A stretch of DNA of 64,000 nt, taken from contig NZ_JACBGI020000001.1 in NCBI RefSeq assembly GCF_013391765.2, forward strand, positions 248,001 through 312,000, read 5' to 3'. This document shows, in pieces, positions 8,536-18,489 of the stretch. The position numbers and the translations under genes were made by a program. The notes under the pieces were generated by a model. That model did not search any database. It had not been told where the DNA came from and saw nothing but the letters and a program-made list of their open reading frames with translations. This DNA comes from Thiomicrorhabdus heinhorstiae (GTDB taxonomy: Bacteria; Pseudomonadota; Gammaproteobacteria; Thiomicrospirales; Thiomicrospiraceae). The stretch's first letter is position 1, and each line of letters begins with the position of its first letter.

Positions 8536-10491
8536 TTACGCTTTTTGCTGGAACTGATCCAGAATAGTCGGATCTTCCAAAGTCGAAGTATCTTGAGTGA
8601 TTTCTTCACCTTTGGCAATTGTACGCAACAAACGACGCATGATTTTACCGGAACGCGTCTTCGGCAGGTTGGTTCCGAAGCGAATATCATCCGGCTTGGC
8701 AATCGGACCGATCTCTTTGGCAACCCAGTTGCGTAATTCTTGAACCAGTTTATCGCGTGCATCGCCTTCTGGAATATCCACATTCAGCACCACGAAAGCA
8801 GCAACCGCTTCACCTTTAACATCATGCGGACGACCAACTACCGCCGCTTCGGCAACCTGTGGATGCGAAACCAACGCAGATTCGATTTCCATGGTTCCAA
8901 GGCGGTGACCAGAAACGTTCAATACATCGTCGACACGACCAAGAATCCAGAAATAACCATCTTCATCACGGTGCGCACTGTCGCCCACCACATAATAAGG
9001 CTTGCCTGCCAACGGGAAATAAGTGCTTCTGTAACGCTCATCATCTCCCCAGACATTACGGATCATTGACGGCCACGGTTTCTTGATAGCCAAAAGCCCA
9101 CCTTCGTTACCGTGCAGTTCATTCCCTTCTTCATCCAGAATCACCGCATCGATCCCTGGAATAGGTTGCGTACATGATCCTGGCTTCAAAGGAGTAACCG
9201 GGAAAGGCGCGATCATATGCGCACCGGTTTCGGTCTGCCACCATGTATCGATAATCGGGCAGCGTTGTTTACCGATGACATCGTGATACCACATCCAGGC
9301 TTCCGGGTTAATCGGTTCGCCAACCGTTCCCAGAAGACGCAGTTTGGACAGGTCGTATTGATTTGGAAGGTCGGCACCGAATTTCATCAGCGCACGGATT
9401 GCCGTCGGAGCCGTATAGAAGACGGTTACGCCGTGATCTTGACACACTTGCCAGAAACGGCCGGCATCCGGATAGGTCGGAACACCTTCGAACATCAACA
9501 TGGTCGCACCGACCGAAAGCGGCCCGTAAGCGACATAAGAGTGACCGGTGATCCAGCCCACATCCGCGGTACACCAGAACACATCGTCGTCGTTCAAATC
9601 GAACATCCACTCATTCGTCAAATGAGCGTTAAGCAAATAGCCGCCGCTACTGTGTTGAACCCCTTTCGGCTTACCGGTCGAACCGGAAGTGTAAAGCAGG
9701 AACAAAGGATGTTCGGCATCTACAGCAACCGGATCATGGTAATTACTCATGCCGGCTTCGGCTTCCATCCAGTCGATATCGCGACCTTCATGCATCGGCA
9801 CTTCATCATCGGTACGACGATAAACGATAACACGCTTAACCTGCTCACAGCCTTTTTCCAAAGCATCGTCCACAGCATGTTTAAGCGAGATGGTTTTACC
9901 GCCGCGACGGCTGCCGTTGGTGGTAATAACCAGCTTGGCGCCGGCATCTTCAATTCGGTCACGCAACGCTTCGGCAGAGAAACCGCCGAACACCACCGAG
10001 TGGATCGCACCGATACGCGCACAGGCCTGCATGGCAATTACCGCCTGCGGAATCATAGGCATATAGATGATAACGCGATCACCCTTTTCAACGCCTTGTG
10101 CCTGCAAGGTGTTGGCAAAACGGCACACATTGTCGTGCAATTCTTTATAAGTATAGTGCTCGACATCACCGCGATCGCCTTCGAAGATGATCGCCAGCTT
10201 ATCGCTTTTCGTCTCCAAATGTCGGTCGATACAGTTATAGGAGACATTCAATTCACCATCGGTGAACCATTTATAGTGAGGGGCATTTGAATCGTCTAAA
10301 CCGACGGTAAAAGGTTTGTTCCAGTGTAATTTCTCTTTAGCCAACTTCGACCAAAATCCGACATGATCTTCAGCCGCGTCTTTACGCATGGCGTCAATAT
10401 CTTCGACACTCAACCCAAAACCGGATTTAATTTCGTCGCTCAGTTCGAATACGCGACTCTCCGTTAAGATCGATTCAATGTTTTTAGACAT
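8536..10491 (-). CDS. acs: Acetyl-CoA synthetase (AMP-forming)
   Basis: A 651-residue cytoplasmic enzyme that makes acetyl-CoA from acetate, ATP and CoA through acetyl-AMP. The length and order match the Acs family: the P-loop-like [12 protein letters not shown] near residue 267, the [10 protein letters not shown] adenylate motif near 415, and the C-terminal [11 protein letters not shown] whose Lys is the acetylation-regulated catalytic residue. ATG 10491 is preceded by AGGAGACAGC. It stands upstream of the DUF485-actP pair on the same strand but is separated from it by a terminator, so it is probably a separate transcript. Confidence 0.97.
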   Translation of the reverse strand: MSKNIESILTESRVFELSDEIKSGFGLSVEDIDAMRKDAAEDHVGFWSKLAKEKLHWNKPFTVGLDDSNAPHYKWFTDGELNVSYNCIDRHLETKSDKLAIIFEGDRGDVEHYTYKELHDNVCRFANTLQAQGVEKGDRVIIYMPMIPQAVIAMQACARIGAIHSVVFGGFSAEALRDRIEDAGAKLVITTNGSRRGGKTISLKHAVDDALEKGCEQVKRVIVYRRTDDEVPMHEGRDIDWMEAEAGMSNYHDPVAVDAEHPLFLLYTSGSTGKPKGVQHSSGGYLLNAHLTNEWMFDLNDDDVFWCTADVGWITGHSYVAYGPLSVGATMLMFEGVPTYPDAGRFWQVCQDHGVTVFYTAPTAIRALMKFGADLPNQYDLSKLRLLGTVGEPINPEAWMWYHDVIGKQRCPIIDTWWQTETGAHMIAPFPVTPLKPGSCTQPIPGIDAVILDEEGNELHGNEGGLLAIKKPWPSMIRNVWGDDERYRSTYFPLAGKPYYVVGDSAHRDEDGYFWILGRVDDVLNVSGHRLGTMEIESALVSHPQVAEAAVVGRPHDVKGEAVAAFVVLNVDIPEGDARDKLVQELRNWVAKEIGPIAKPDDIRFGTNLPKTRSGKIMRRLLRTIAKGEEITQDTSTLEDPTILDQFQQKA

Positions 10492-10524
10492 GCTGTCTCC
10501 TAGTTCAACAAATACTTATTCCAC

Positions 10525-10542
10525 AAGTTTCAAACGAAACTT
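10525..10542. repeat. Short inverted repeat in the acs leader
   Basis: AAGTTTC-AAAC-GAAACTT, a perfect 7-base hairpin about 35 bases upstream of acs. It has no T-run in the acs direction, so it is not a terminator. It could be an operator or an RNA structure. Confidence 0.45.
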
Positions 10543-10657
10543 TATCCCCACTCGCCGACCGAATCCGGGCCTGCTTTTTCAAAAAGGGAAGTTTAACATC
10601 CCTGAGTTAGCCTTTACACCTAAAAATACCGCTTTTATAAAAGTGCCCACAAAGCGA

Positions 10658-13600
10658 TTAAATGATTACCTGCGGCGACCAACCATCCGCCACCAGGGCT
10701 TCGATCAGTGCATCATCTGGATAAAACAACTCATTTTCGGCGGATCGCAATTTTGCGCTCGCTATCTTATTCCGGTACTGTACCCAGATCGGCAAACCTT
10801 GCTCCGCACTGCGGTACGCCTGCAACAAATGTCCGAGCTGGTTGAGTTTTTCCGGGTTCAGAATATCGCTATCGACCTGCAATTCCAGAGCTCGGCCTTT
10901 TTCAATTCTGGCCTCCGCCAAAGAGACCACCTGTTCGGCGTCCATACGAATACCGCCGTTAAAATTATCTTCGCTGACTTCTCCGTAAACCATTACCACC
11001 ATATCGTTTTGCAGGTGATCTTTAACCGCCTCATACACGGCAGGACGCATAATGACTTCAATTCGCGCACTCTTATCGTCCAAGGTCATAAAGCCCATGC
11101 GCTGGCCGGTACGCGTCACCTTGTTACGCAACAGCATTATCAGCCCGGCGATCCACTTTTTCTGCCATTTCTCGGGGCGTAGCTGGACGATTTTCTGTTC
11201 TACCAGTGTCACCAACTCATTCTCGTAAATATCGATTGGGTGGCCGGTCATATACAGGCCAAGGGTTTCTTTTTCCCCTTGCAAACGGAGTTTTTCCGGC
11301 ATTTCCACTACTTCGACCAACGACGATTCAACACCCTCTTCCATAGTGACACTGTCACCAAACAGATCGGTCTGTCCCAGTTCACTGTTTTTGATCTGCT
11401 GTTCGGCCTGCTTTAATGCCATCGGTATGCTTTGCAGCATCGCATTACGGTTATCATGCAGACCGTCTAAAGCACCACTGCGAACCAGAGCCTCAATCAC
11501 GCGACGATTGGCTTTTTTACCGGCGCGCAAGCAGAAATCGAACAGATCACGAAAAGCGCCGTTTTCCTTACGTTCGGCAAGAATCCCTTCCAGTGCCGCT
11601 TCACCGACACCTTTAATACCACCGAGTCCATAATTGATACTTCTTGGCCCGCTTGGTTTAAAGTGAATCTCACCGACGTTAATATCCGGTCTGTGTACTT
11701 CCAATCCCATGGCGTAACATTCGTTCACCATGTGTACTACCTTATCGGTGTTATCCATGTCGGAGGATATCTGCGCCGCCATGAATTCAGACGGATAATG
11801 CGTTTTCAGCCAAGCCGACTGATAAGAGACCAAAGCATAGGCAGCGGAGTGGGATTTGTTGAACCCGTAACCGGCGAATTTTTCAACCAGGTCGAAAATC
11901 TTCATCGCCAGTTCGCCGTCAACGTTGTTCTTAATCGCCCCTTCTTCGAATACCGAGCGCTGCTTAGCCATCTCTTCCGGTTTCTTTTTCCCCATCGCGC
12001 GTCGCAGCATATCCGCTCCGCCTAGAGTATAACCGGCCAAAACCTGAGCGATCTGCATAACCTGCTCCTGATAGAGAATAACCCCATAAGTCGGTTCCAA
12101 AATCGGTTTGAGCGACTCATGCTGATATTGCGCATCAGGGTAAGAGACTTTTTCGCGACCATGCTTACGGGCGATAAAGTTATCGACCATTCCCGATTCC
12201 AACGGTCCCGGACGGAACAGAGCCACCAAAGCGATAATATCTTCGAAACAGTCGGGACGCAGACGCACGATCAAACTCTGCATTCCACTCGACTCGAGCT
12301 GAAATACTCCGGTGGTCTTACCGGTTTTAATCAAGTCGAAAGTTGGTACGTCGTCCAATGGAATACGCGCTATATCGACAAAATCTTCATCGTCAGGTTT
12401 TTTATTGTGGTTAATCGACTGCAACGCCCAATCAATAATGGTCAGGGTTCTTAATCCCAAGAAGTCGAATTTGACTAGCCCTGCAGTTTCAACGTCGTTT
12501 TTATCCAGCTGAGTGACGACACTAGAACCATCCGGTTCACACAGTACCGGACAGAAGTGATCCAACGGTTTCGGGCCGATTACCACCCCACCGGCGTGCT
12601 TACCGGTGTTACGCACCGTACCTTCCAGCTTTAATGCCAATTCCAACAGCTGCGCAGCGTCTTCGTCATTGTCGCGTTTAGCCTGCAGGTCTTCTTCTTT
12701 TTCCAAAGCATCCTTGAGCTTGATTCCCAGCTCGTTCGGAATCAGTTTGGCAATACTGTCAACCGCCCCGTAACCGAGTCCGAGAACCCGCCCGACGTCG
12801 CGTACTACCGCCTTCGCGGCCATGGTTCCAAAAGTAACGATCTGCGAAACATGATCCCGGCCGTAGTGACGGGATACGTAGTCGATGACCTCGTCACGGC
12901 GATCCATACAAAAGTCAACGTCGAAGTCAGGCATGGAGACACGTTCCGGATTCAGGAAACGTTCGAACAGCAGATCATATTCGATCGGATCGAGATCGGT
13001 AATTTTCAAAGCATAAGCCACCAGAGAACCCGCCCCCGAACCACGGCCTGGGCCGACAGGAATCTGGTGATTTTTACCCCATTGAATAAAGTCGGCAACG
13101 ATCAGGAAATATCCGGGGAAGCCCATTTGCAGAATAATATCGAGCTCGAATTGAATTCGCTCGTAATACTCTTTATGTTTAGCGGCAAATTCGGCCTCGC
13201 TGAGGTGTCCGAAGAGAAACTCCAGACGTTCGTCCAACCCTTTATGACTCTCACTTACAAAGAACTCATCCATCGTCATGCCTTCCGGCACCGGAAAGTC
13301 AGGCAGGAAGTAAGTGCCGAGTGTCAAATCCAGATTGCAGCGCTTGGCGATTTCCACGGTATTGGCAATCGCCTCAGGCAAGTCGGCAAAAAGCTCGATC
13401 ATCTCTTCGCTGCTGCGGAAATACTGCTGTTCGGAGAAACGTTTCGGACGGGATTGATCTTCAAGTACATAACCGTCGTGAATACAGGTGCGTACTTCGT
13501 GCGCTTCAAAATCTTCGGCGGTTGCAAAACGCACGTCATTGGTTGCAACGACAGGTAATTCAAAGGTTTCCGCAGCTTCTATCGCCAGAGCAATGTAAGC

Positions 13601-14137
13601 TTCTTCGGAGTCACGTCCGGTGCGAATCAATTCCAGATAGAAACGATCCGGAAAGTAATGTTTCCACCATTGCAATCGAGTCTGAACCAATTCGCGATTC
13701 TGCGCCAGCAAGGCTCTGCCGACATCGCCTTCGCGACCGCCGGATAAAACGATCAACCCTTCGTTATAAGTTTCCAGCCATTCGCGCTTGATCATCGCCA
13801 CACTATCGTTCTGATAGGTCTTCTGATTATGCAGGTAGCTTTGCGAGATCAGATGGGACAGATTGAGATAACCCTGCTGATTCTGGCACAGCAACACAAC
13901 ACGAAAGACTTCTTCACTCTCGTCTTCCAGCCAGATATCGGCGCCGATAATCGGTTTTATTCCGGCTCCGATTGCCGAAGAGTAGAACTTCACCAGGGCG
14001 AAGAGGTTATTTTGATCGGTCAGCGCCATCGCCGGCTGCTGATGTTGCTGCAGTAATCCGATAATCGGCTTGATGCCTAAAGTACTGTCGACAACGGAGT
14101 ATTCGGAATGGAGATGAAGGTGTACAAACTGGGTCAT
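10658..14137 (-). CDS. dnaE: DNA polymerase III alpha subunit
   Basis: The 1159-residue replicative polymerase. It starts with the PHP domain (FVHLHLHSEYSVVDSTLGI), then carries the catalytic palm motif PDFDVDFC near residue 395 and the GPGRGSGAGSLVAYAL block before it. The fingers region has KTGKTTGVFQLESSGMQ and GYGFNKSHSAAYALVSYQ. A helix-hairpin-helix segment (GLGGIKGVGEAA) and an OB-fold near the C-terminus complete it. The length is the usual DnaE1 length. It is transcribed toward acs and stands alone, diverging from aat. Confidence 0.97.
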   Translation of the reverse strand: MTQFVHLHLHSEYSVVDSTLGIKPIIGLLQQHQQPAMALTDQNNLFALVKFYSSAIGAGIKPIIGADIWLEDESEEVFRVVLLCQNQQGYLNLSHLISQSYLHNQKTYQNDSVAMIKREWLETYNEGLIVLSGGREGDVGRALLAQNRELVQTRLQWWKHYFPDRFYLELIRTGRDSEEAYIALAIEAAETFELPVVATNDVRFATAEDFEAHEVRTCIHDGYVLEDQSRPKRFSEQQYFRSSEEMIELFADLPEAIANTVEIAKRCNLDLTLGTYFLPDFPVPEGMTMDEFFVSESHKGLDERLEFLFGHLSEAEFAAKHKEYYERIQFELDIILQMGFPGYFLIVADFIQWGKNHQIPVGPGRGSGAGSLVAYALKITDLDPIEYDLLFERFLNPERVSMPDFDVDFCMDRRDEVIDYVSRHYGRDHVSQIVTFGTMAAKAVVRDVGRVLGLGYGAVDSIAKLIPNELGIKLKDALEKEEDLQAKRDNDEDAAQLLELALKLEGTVRNTGKHAGGVVIGPKPLDHFCPVLCEPDGSSVVTQLDKNDVETAGLVKFDFLGLRTLTIIDWALQSINHNKKPDDEDFVDIARIPLDDVPTFDLIKTGKTTGVFQLESSGMQSLIVRLRPDCFEDIIALVALFRPGPLESGMVDNFIARKHGREKVSYPDAQYQHESLKPILEPTYGVILYQEQVMQIAQVLAGYTLGGADMLRRAMGKKKPEEMAKQRSVFEEGAIKNNVDGELAMKIFDLVEKFAGYGFNKSHSAAYALVSYQSAWLKTHYPSEFMAAQISSDMDNTDKVVHMVNECYAMGLEVHRPDINVGEIHFKPSGPRSINYGLGGIKGVGEAALEGILAERKENGAFRDLFDFCLRAGKKANRRVIEALVRSGALDGLHDNRNAMLQSIPMALKQAEQQIKNSELGQTDLFGDSVTMEEGVESSLVEVVEMPEKLRLQGEKETLGLYMTGHPIDIYENELVTLVEQKIVQLRPEKWQKKWIAGLIMLLRNKVTRTGQRMGFMTLDDKSARIEVIMRPAVYEAVKDHLQNDMVVMVYGEVSEDNFNGGIRMDAEQVVSLAEARIEKGRALELQVDSDILNPEKLNQLGHLLQAYRSAEQGLPIWVQYRNKIASAKLRSAENELFYPDDALIEALVADGWSPQVII

Positions 14138-14306
14138 TAGAGTGAAATCTTACAAAGATTGAAAGAGGCTTCCTGCTAAAATTTCGTGTTATTCTACCGC
14201 GTTCACCCTCCGGCGAGATTAAAGAGTTAAACTTTTTTTGTAAAGCGCGCTTATCTCGCAGCCTTTTTGCGGGTCTTTACATTCAAATCAATCGACAGAA
14301 ATTTTT

Positions 14307-15065
14307 ATGCTACAGCAACTAGGACCTTTCTGGGTCGATGAAGAACAGGAACCGGCCTTTCCTCCTACCGAACTGGCCGCAACCGATCCGGACGGCCTTT
14401 TGGCAATCGGCGGCCGCTTGACTCCCGATTGGCTGCTTACCGCTTACCGTCACGGTATTTTTCCGTGGTTTAATCCGGACGAACCGGTTTTATGGTGGTC
14501 ACCCAGCCCACGCAGTGTACTGCGAATTTCCGAACTTAAAGTATCCAAAAACCTGCGCAAACAGGTTGTCAAAATGCAGCGTGAAGGCCGTTTAAAAGTG
14601 ACTCTCGACCAGGATTTTCCTACGGTGATGTACCACTGCGCGTCGATTCCCCGCAACGGCCAGGATGGAACCTGGATCGGCAAACGAATGTATGAGGCCT
14701 ACAACCGTTTACACTCCATGGGCTATGCCCACTCGGTAGAAGTCTATTTTGATGACGAACTTGCCGGAGGCTTGTATGGCATCTGTATCGGTAAAATGTT
14801 TTTCGGCGAATCGATGTTCTCACTGCAGAGTAACGCTTCGAAAATCGCTCTAGGTGCTTTAAGCATGCAATTACGCTCTTGGGGATTCGAATGGATCGAC
14901 ACTCAGGTCGAAACCCCGCATCTGAACTCCATGGGAGCCAATTGCTTTGAACGTCGAGATTTCGAGGCGATTCTGGACGAATTTTGCGAGCAGAGTTTTC
15001 CGGTACAGAAGTGGCATTTCGATATCAACTGGATAGAAGAATTGCAAAACTTTGCTCGTCTTTAA
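14307..15065 (+). CDS. aat: Leucyl/phenylalanyl-tRNA-protein transferase
   Basis: Aat attaches Leu or Phe from aminoacyl-tRNA to N-terminal Arg or Lys of proteins, creating N-degrons for ClpS-ClpAP. The 252-residue protein has the family blocks FPPTELAATDPDGLLAIGG, YRHGIFPWFNPDEPVLWWSPSPR and GMFFGESMFSLQSNASKIAL-like residues near 160-185. ClpS and ClpA, which use these degrons, are encoded about 4-6 kb downstream on the other strand. It diverges from dnaE. Confidence 0.96.
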   Translation: MLQQLGPFWVDEEQEPAFPPTELAATDPDGLLAIGGRLTPDWLLTAYRHGIFPWFNPDEPVLWWSPSPRSVLRISELKVSKNLRKQVVKMQREGRLKVTLDQDFPTVMYHCASIPRNGQDGTWIGKRMYEAYNRLHSMGYAHSVEVYFDDELAGGLYGICIGKMFFGESMFSLQSNASKIALGALSMQLRSWGFEWIDTQVETPHLNSMGANCFERRDFEAILDEFCEQSFPVQKWHFDINWIEELQNFARL

Positions 15066-15108
15066 CCAGCAGTAGCCAACTTATCATTTCTTCGCTAGTA
15101 AATTAGCC

Positions 15109-15139
15109 TTTTTTAATGCCTTCCCAGTCCATTAAAAAA
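15109..15139. repeat. AT-rich inverted repeat between aat and sdhC
   Basis: TTTTTTAATG, eleven bases, CATTAAAAAA: a 10-base perfect inverted repeat about 75 bases upstream of sdhC. It could be an operator of the sdh operon, or a weak terminator for aat, whose stop is 44 bases upstream. Confidence 0.5.
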
Positions 15140-15213
15140 GACGTTAAAATGATAGTCAATCGATTCAGCCTCATACTGGAACGAGCCGGTTAATTACGCC
15201 TGCGGAGGATGGA

Positions 15214-15588
15214 ATGTTTATACCTGACGGACGCCCTCGAAATCTCGACATCAGCCGGTTCCATTTTCCGCTGAATGCCGTTATCTCCGGCCTGCACCGT
15301 ATTACCGGTGTCATGTTACTGCTGTGTCTGCTCGCCTACCTGAGCATTTGGAATCTGCAATTTATCGCCCATTTTGATTTACCGGATAGCCTGCTGCAAA
15401 CCCTGCATTCGATCTTTTGGCTCAGCTTGGGTTTTCACTGGCTTAGCGGCATTCGTCATCTGTTGGCAGAACACCTTGCCGATAGCCGTTTCTATGTCAA
15501 AATCAATCAAGCCGTTAGCGTTTATGGCCTGCTTCTCATATGGACGATATACAGCTATCTGCTATTGGGAGTGATATGGAATGCTTGA
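15214..15588 (+). CDS. sdhC: Succinate dehydrogenase cytochrome b556 subunit
   Basis: A membrane anchor of complex II that helps bind haem b and ubiquinone. The 124-residue protein has the SdhC signature SGLHRITG (residues 26-33), three hydrophobic helices and the FHWLSGIRHL motif with H75 and H82 near the haem site. The ATG follows GCGGAGGATGGA, a strong ribosome binding site. It is the first gene of sdhCDAB-sdhE and overlaps sdhD by 8 bases. Confidence 0.94.
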   Translation: MFIPDGRPRNLDISRFHFPLNAVISGLHRITGVMLLLCLLAYLSIWNLQFIAHFDLPDSLLQTLHSIFWLSLGFHWLSGIRHLLAEHLADSRFYVKINQAVSVYGLLLIWTIYSYLLLGVIWNA

Positions 15589-15925
15589 AATGAAGCGTCT
15601 TAGCGGTAAAAAAGCCCATCTGTGGCAGAGGTACAGTGCCTATTACCTGCTGATCTTTTTCCCCTATCTCGGCTGGCAAACTCTTAACTTTCCACGTTAC
15701 GCCGATATCCAGACTCTGTTGCAGAACCAGTTTCACGGTTTTTTTGCCGTCAGTTCACTCATCGCTGCTGCCCTGCTGCTAATTCACCTGTGGGTAGGCG
15801 GTCGCGATATTTTGATCGATTACAGTCTTCGTTCCAAAACTGTCACTTGGCTGAACCTGTATCAAATCATTCTGTTTCTGATTACTTTCGACCTCTGTTG
15901 GGTGCTGTATGCATCCCTCTCTTAA
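15581..15925 (+). CDS. sdhD: Succinate dehydrogenase hydrophobic membrane anchor
   Basis: The second membrane anchor of complex II. The 114-residue protein has three transmembrane helices, with FHGFFAVSSLIAAALLLIHLWVGGRDILIDY in its centre; the H-x10-D pattern is typical of SdhD (written here only as key residues H49, H60 and D67 approximately). ATG 15581 overlaps sdhC by 8 bases; an in-frame ATG at 15590 would avoid the overlap. It is followed by sdhA after 12 bases. Confidence 0.9.
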   Translation: MLEMKRLSGKKAHLWQRYSAYYLLIFFPYLGWQTLNFPRYADIQTLLQNQFHGFFAVSSLIAAALLLIHLWVGGRDILIDYSLRSKTVTWLNLYQIILFLITFDLCWVLYASLS

Positions 15926-15937
15926 AGGAAAGCGGCA

Positions 15938-17707
15938 ATGAGCGAGTCTCTTCTGGAGTACGATTTCGACGTCATTATTATCGGCGCCGGCGGTGCGGGA
16001 CTGCGTGCTGCTCTGCTGCTCACCGAGCAGGGGCATAAGGTAGCCGTCGTTTCCAAAGTTTTTCCGACCCGTTCGCATACGGTTGCCGCCCAGGGCGGCA
16101 TCAATGCTGCTCTGGCAAATGTCACTCCCGACAAATGGGAATGGCATATGTATGACACCATTAAAGGCAGCGACTACCTCGGTGATCAGGATGCAATCGA
16201 ATTCATGTGTTCGGAAGCTGCTGAAATCGTACGCGAACTGGAACATTTCGGTGTTCCCTTCTCTCGCCTCAATAACGGCAAAATCTATCAACGCGCCTTC
16301 GGCGGCCAGAGCCAAAACTATGGTGAAAGTCAGGCACATCGAACCTGCGCTGCCGCCGACCGCACCGGCCACGCCATTCTGCATTCGCTCTATCAGCAAA
16401 ATCTCCGCTCCGGCACCCATTTTTTCGACGAACACTATGCCATTGATCTGCTGAAAAGTGGCGAGCAGGTTTGCGGTGCCGTCGTAATGAATCTGCACGA
16501 TTCGCAATTGAAACGTCTGAATGCCAAACACACTCTGCTTGCTACCGGCGGTGCCGGTCAGGTTTTCCGCACCAATACCAATGCGGCTATTAATAGCGGC
16601 GACGGACTCGGCATGGTCGCTCGGGCCGGCTTTACCCTGCAGGACATGGAATTCTGGCAGTTCCATCCAACCGGCGTCGCAGGCAAAGGAATGCTAATTT
16701 CCGAGGCGGTTCGCGGCGAAGGCGGCATACTACGCAATAGTAATGGAGAAGCCTTTATGGAGCGTTATGCTCCGCGCGTTAAAGATCTCGCTTCGAGAGA
16801 CGTCGTAGCACGCGCGATCTCAATCGAAGTTACCGAAGGCCGTGGCTGCGGTCCGAACAAAGATTACGTTCTGCTCGACATTTCCCATCTTGACGGCGAT
16901 TTAGTCCGTCAACGATTACCCGGAATTCGCGACATCAGCATGACTTTCCTCGGCAAGGACCCGATCGAAGAGCCCATTCCTGTCTTCCCCACCTGCCACT
17001 ATATGATGGGCGGAATTCCAACCAATTTGCAGGCACAGGTCGTCACTCCAGACCACAATAGCGAACAAGCGGTCGTTGATGGCCTGTACGCCATTGGCGA
17101 ATGTGCTTGTGTATCGGTGCATGGCGCCAATCGGCTCGGTGGCAATTCCCTACTGGACATAGTGGTCTTCGGTCGAAAAGCCGCCCAATCCATTGACGCT
17201 GAGCTCAAAGCGAATACTCGACGTAAGATTTCGGAAGCTGATAATCTTGAGGTGATTCTGGCTCGCTTTCATCGCTGGCAACTGGCGCAAACGACTGATG
17301 ACAGTATTGCTCGTATCAAAAAGGATTTACAAACCGTTATGGAACAAGGGTGTGGGGTTTTTCGTGACCTGGACAGCATGCAGACAGCGCTGGACAAACT
17401 TTTGCCGATAGAAGAACGCCTCATGGAGGTCGGCTTGAACGATCATTCGGATGTATTCAATCTCGATCGCTTAGCGGCGCTTGAGCTGGAAAACCTTCTG
17501 ATCGTCGCCTTTGCGACCGTACAAAGTGCCTTAGCCCGTCAGGAAAGCCGCGGTGCTCACAGTCGAGTCGACTTCCCGGAACGCGACGATAGCGACTGGC
17601 TAAAACACACCTTGTATTCGCATCGTTTGAGACGTTTGAGCTACAAGAAAGTAAACCTGACACCACAGCACCATGCTCCTTTTGAACCGAAAAAACGCGT
17701 CTATTAA
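15938..17707 (+). CDS. sdhA: Succinate dehydrogenase flavoprotein subunit
   Basis: The catalytic FAD subunit that oxidises succinate to fumarate in the TCA cycle. The 589-residue protein has the dinucleotide fold IIGAGGAGLRAAL (residues 14-26), the covalent FAD-binding H47 in SHTVAAQGG, the active-site segment FHPTGV and the LISEAVRGEGG block. The C-terminal GANRLGGNSLLD and RVDFPERDD blocks are typical. The ribosome binding site is AAAGGA. It lies between sdhD and sdhB. Confidence 0.97.
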   Translation: MSESLLEYDFDVIIIGAGGAGLRAALLLTEQGHKVAVVSKVFPTRSHTVAAQGGINAALANVTPDKWEWHMYDTIKGSDYLGDQDAIEFMCSEAAEIVRELEHFGVPFSRLNNGKIYQRAFGGQSQNYGESQAHRTCAAADRTGHAILHSLYQQNLRSGTHFFDEHYAIDLLKSGEQVCGAVVMNLHDSQLKRLNAKHTLLATGGAGQVFRTNTNAAINSGDGLGMVARAGFTLQDMEFWQFHPTGVAGKGMLISEAVRGEGGILRNSNGEAFMERYAPRVKDLASRDVVARAISIEVTEGRGCGPNKDYVLLDISHLDGDLVRQRLPGIRDISMTFLGKDPIEEPIPVFPTCHYMMGGIPTNLQAQVVTPDHNSEQAVVDGLYAIGECACVSVHGANRLGGNSLLDIVVFGRKAAQSIDAELKANTRRKISEADNLEVILARFHRWQLAQTTDDSIARIKKDLQTVMEQGCGVFRDLDSMQTALDKLLPIEERLMEVGLNDHSDVFNLDRLAALELENLLIVAFATVQSALARQESRGAHSRVDFPERDDSDWLKHTLYSHRLRRLSYKKVNLTPQHHAPFEPKKRVY

Positions 17708-17767
17708 CGCATCAATGCAGCGGAATCTGGAAATAAATCGAATCATCACAATCAACACGGAGGCGCT

Positions 17768-18466
17768 ATGGAGGTTTTAATCAGCCGTTACCATCCCGAC
17801 AAGGATGACGAGCCCTATATGCAGACATTCGAAGTTGATGGCAGTCAACTGCACTCGGATGCAATGCTGCTGGAATTGATCCTGCATCTGCGAGAAATCG
17901 ATCCAACCCTCGGCGTACGCTACTCATGTCAGGAAGGTGTCTGCGGTTCCGACGCTTTGAATGTCAACGGTAAAAACCTCTTGAGTTGTACTACACCGTT
18001 AAAATCGCTCAAGGAACCGATTGAAATCCGTCCCTTGCCCGGCTTCCCGATTATTAAGGATTTGATTGTCGATCTGGAACTGTTCTACCAGCAATACAAA
18101 TCGGTTGAACCCTTTCTGCAAAGCGAACCTCTCGATCCGCAGCAGGAGCATCTGCAGACACCGAAGCAGCGTGAACAGCTCGACGGCAAATACGAATGTA
18201 TTCTGTGCGCCTGCTGTTCGGCCAGCTGTCCCTCATTTTGGTGGAACCCGGATCTGTTCGCCGGACCTGCTGCCTTGCTGGCTGCTCAGCGCTTTACCAT
18301 CGATTCGCGCGATATCACGACCATTGACCGATTACACAAATTGGATAGTCCGACCAAAACCTTCCGCTGTCGACATATCCAGAACTGCACTGCATCTTGT
18401 CCGAAAGGTTTGAATCCCAGTCAAGCGATCCAGTCGTTAAAGAACCGTATCGTCAAAGGACACTGA
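17768..18466 (+). CDS. sdhB: Succinate dehydrogenase iron-sulfur subunit
   Basis: The subunit that passes electrons from FAD to ubiquinone. The 232-residue protein has the [2Fe-2S] segment SCQEGVCGSDALNVNG with a later Cys, then CILCACCSASCP and CRHIQNCTASCPKGLNP for the [4Fe-4S] and [3Fe-4S] clusters. The length is standard. The ribosome binding site is CACGGAGG just before the ATG. It is followed by sdhE. Confidence 0.97.
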   Translation: MEVLISRYHPDKDDEPYMQTFEVDGSQLHSDAMLLELILHLREIDPTLGVRYSCQEGVCGSDALNVNGKNLLSCTTPLKSLKEPIEIRPLPGFPIIKDLIVDLELFYQQYKSVEPFLQSEPLDPQQEHLQTPKQREQLDGKYECILCACCSASCPSFWWNPDLFAGPAALLAAQRFTIDSRDITTIDRLHKLDSPTKTFRCRHIQNCTASCPKGLNPSQAIQSLKNRIVKGH

Positions 18467-18489
18467 AAAAGATGCATCAGGACTGAATC

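Noticed and set aside
9217..10290. Long plus-strand frame (357 residues) opposite acs
   Set aside because: Antisense shadow of acs, which is an unambiguous full-length gene; no domain visible.
15779..16666. 295-residue minus-strand frame opposite sdhA
   Set aside because: Antisense shadow of sdhD/sdhA; codon pattern mirrors the real gene.
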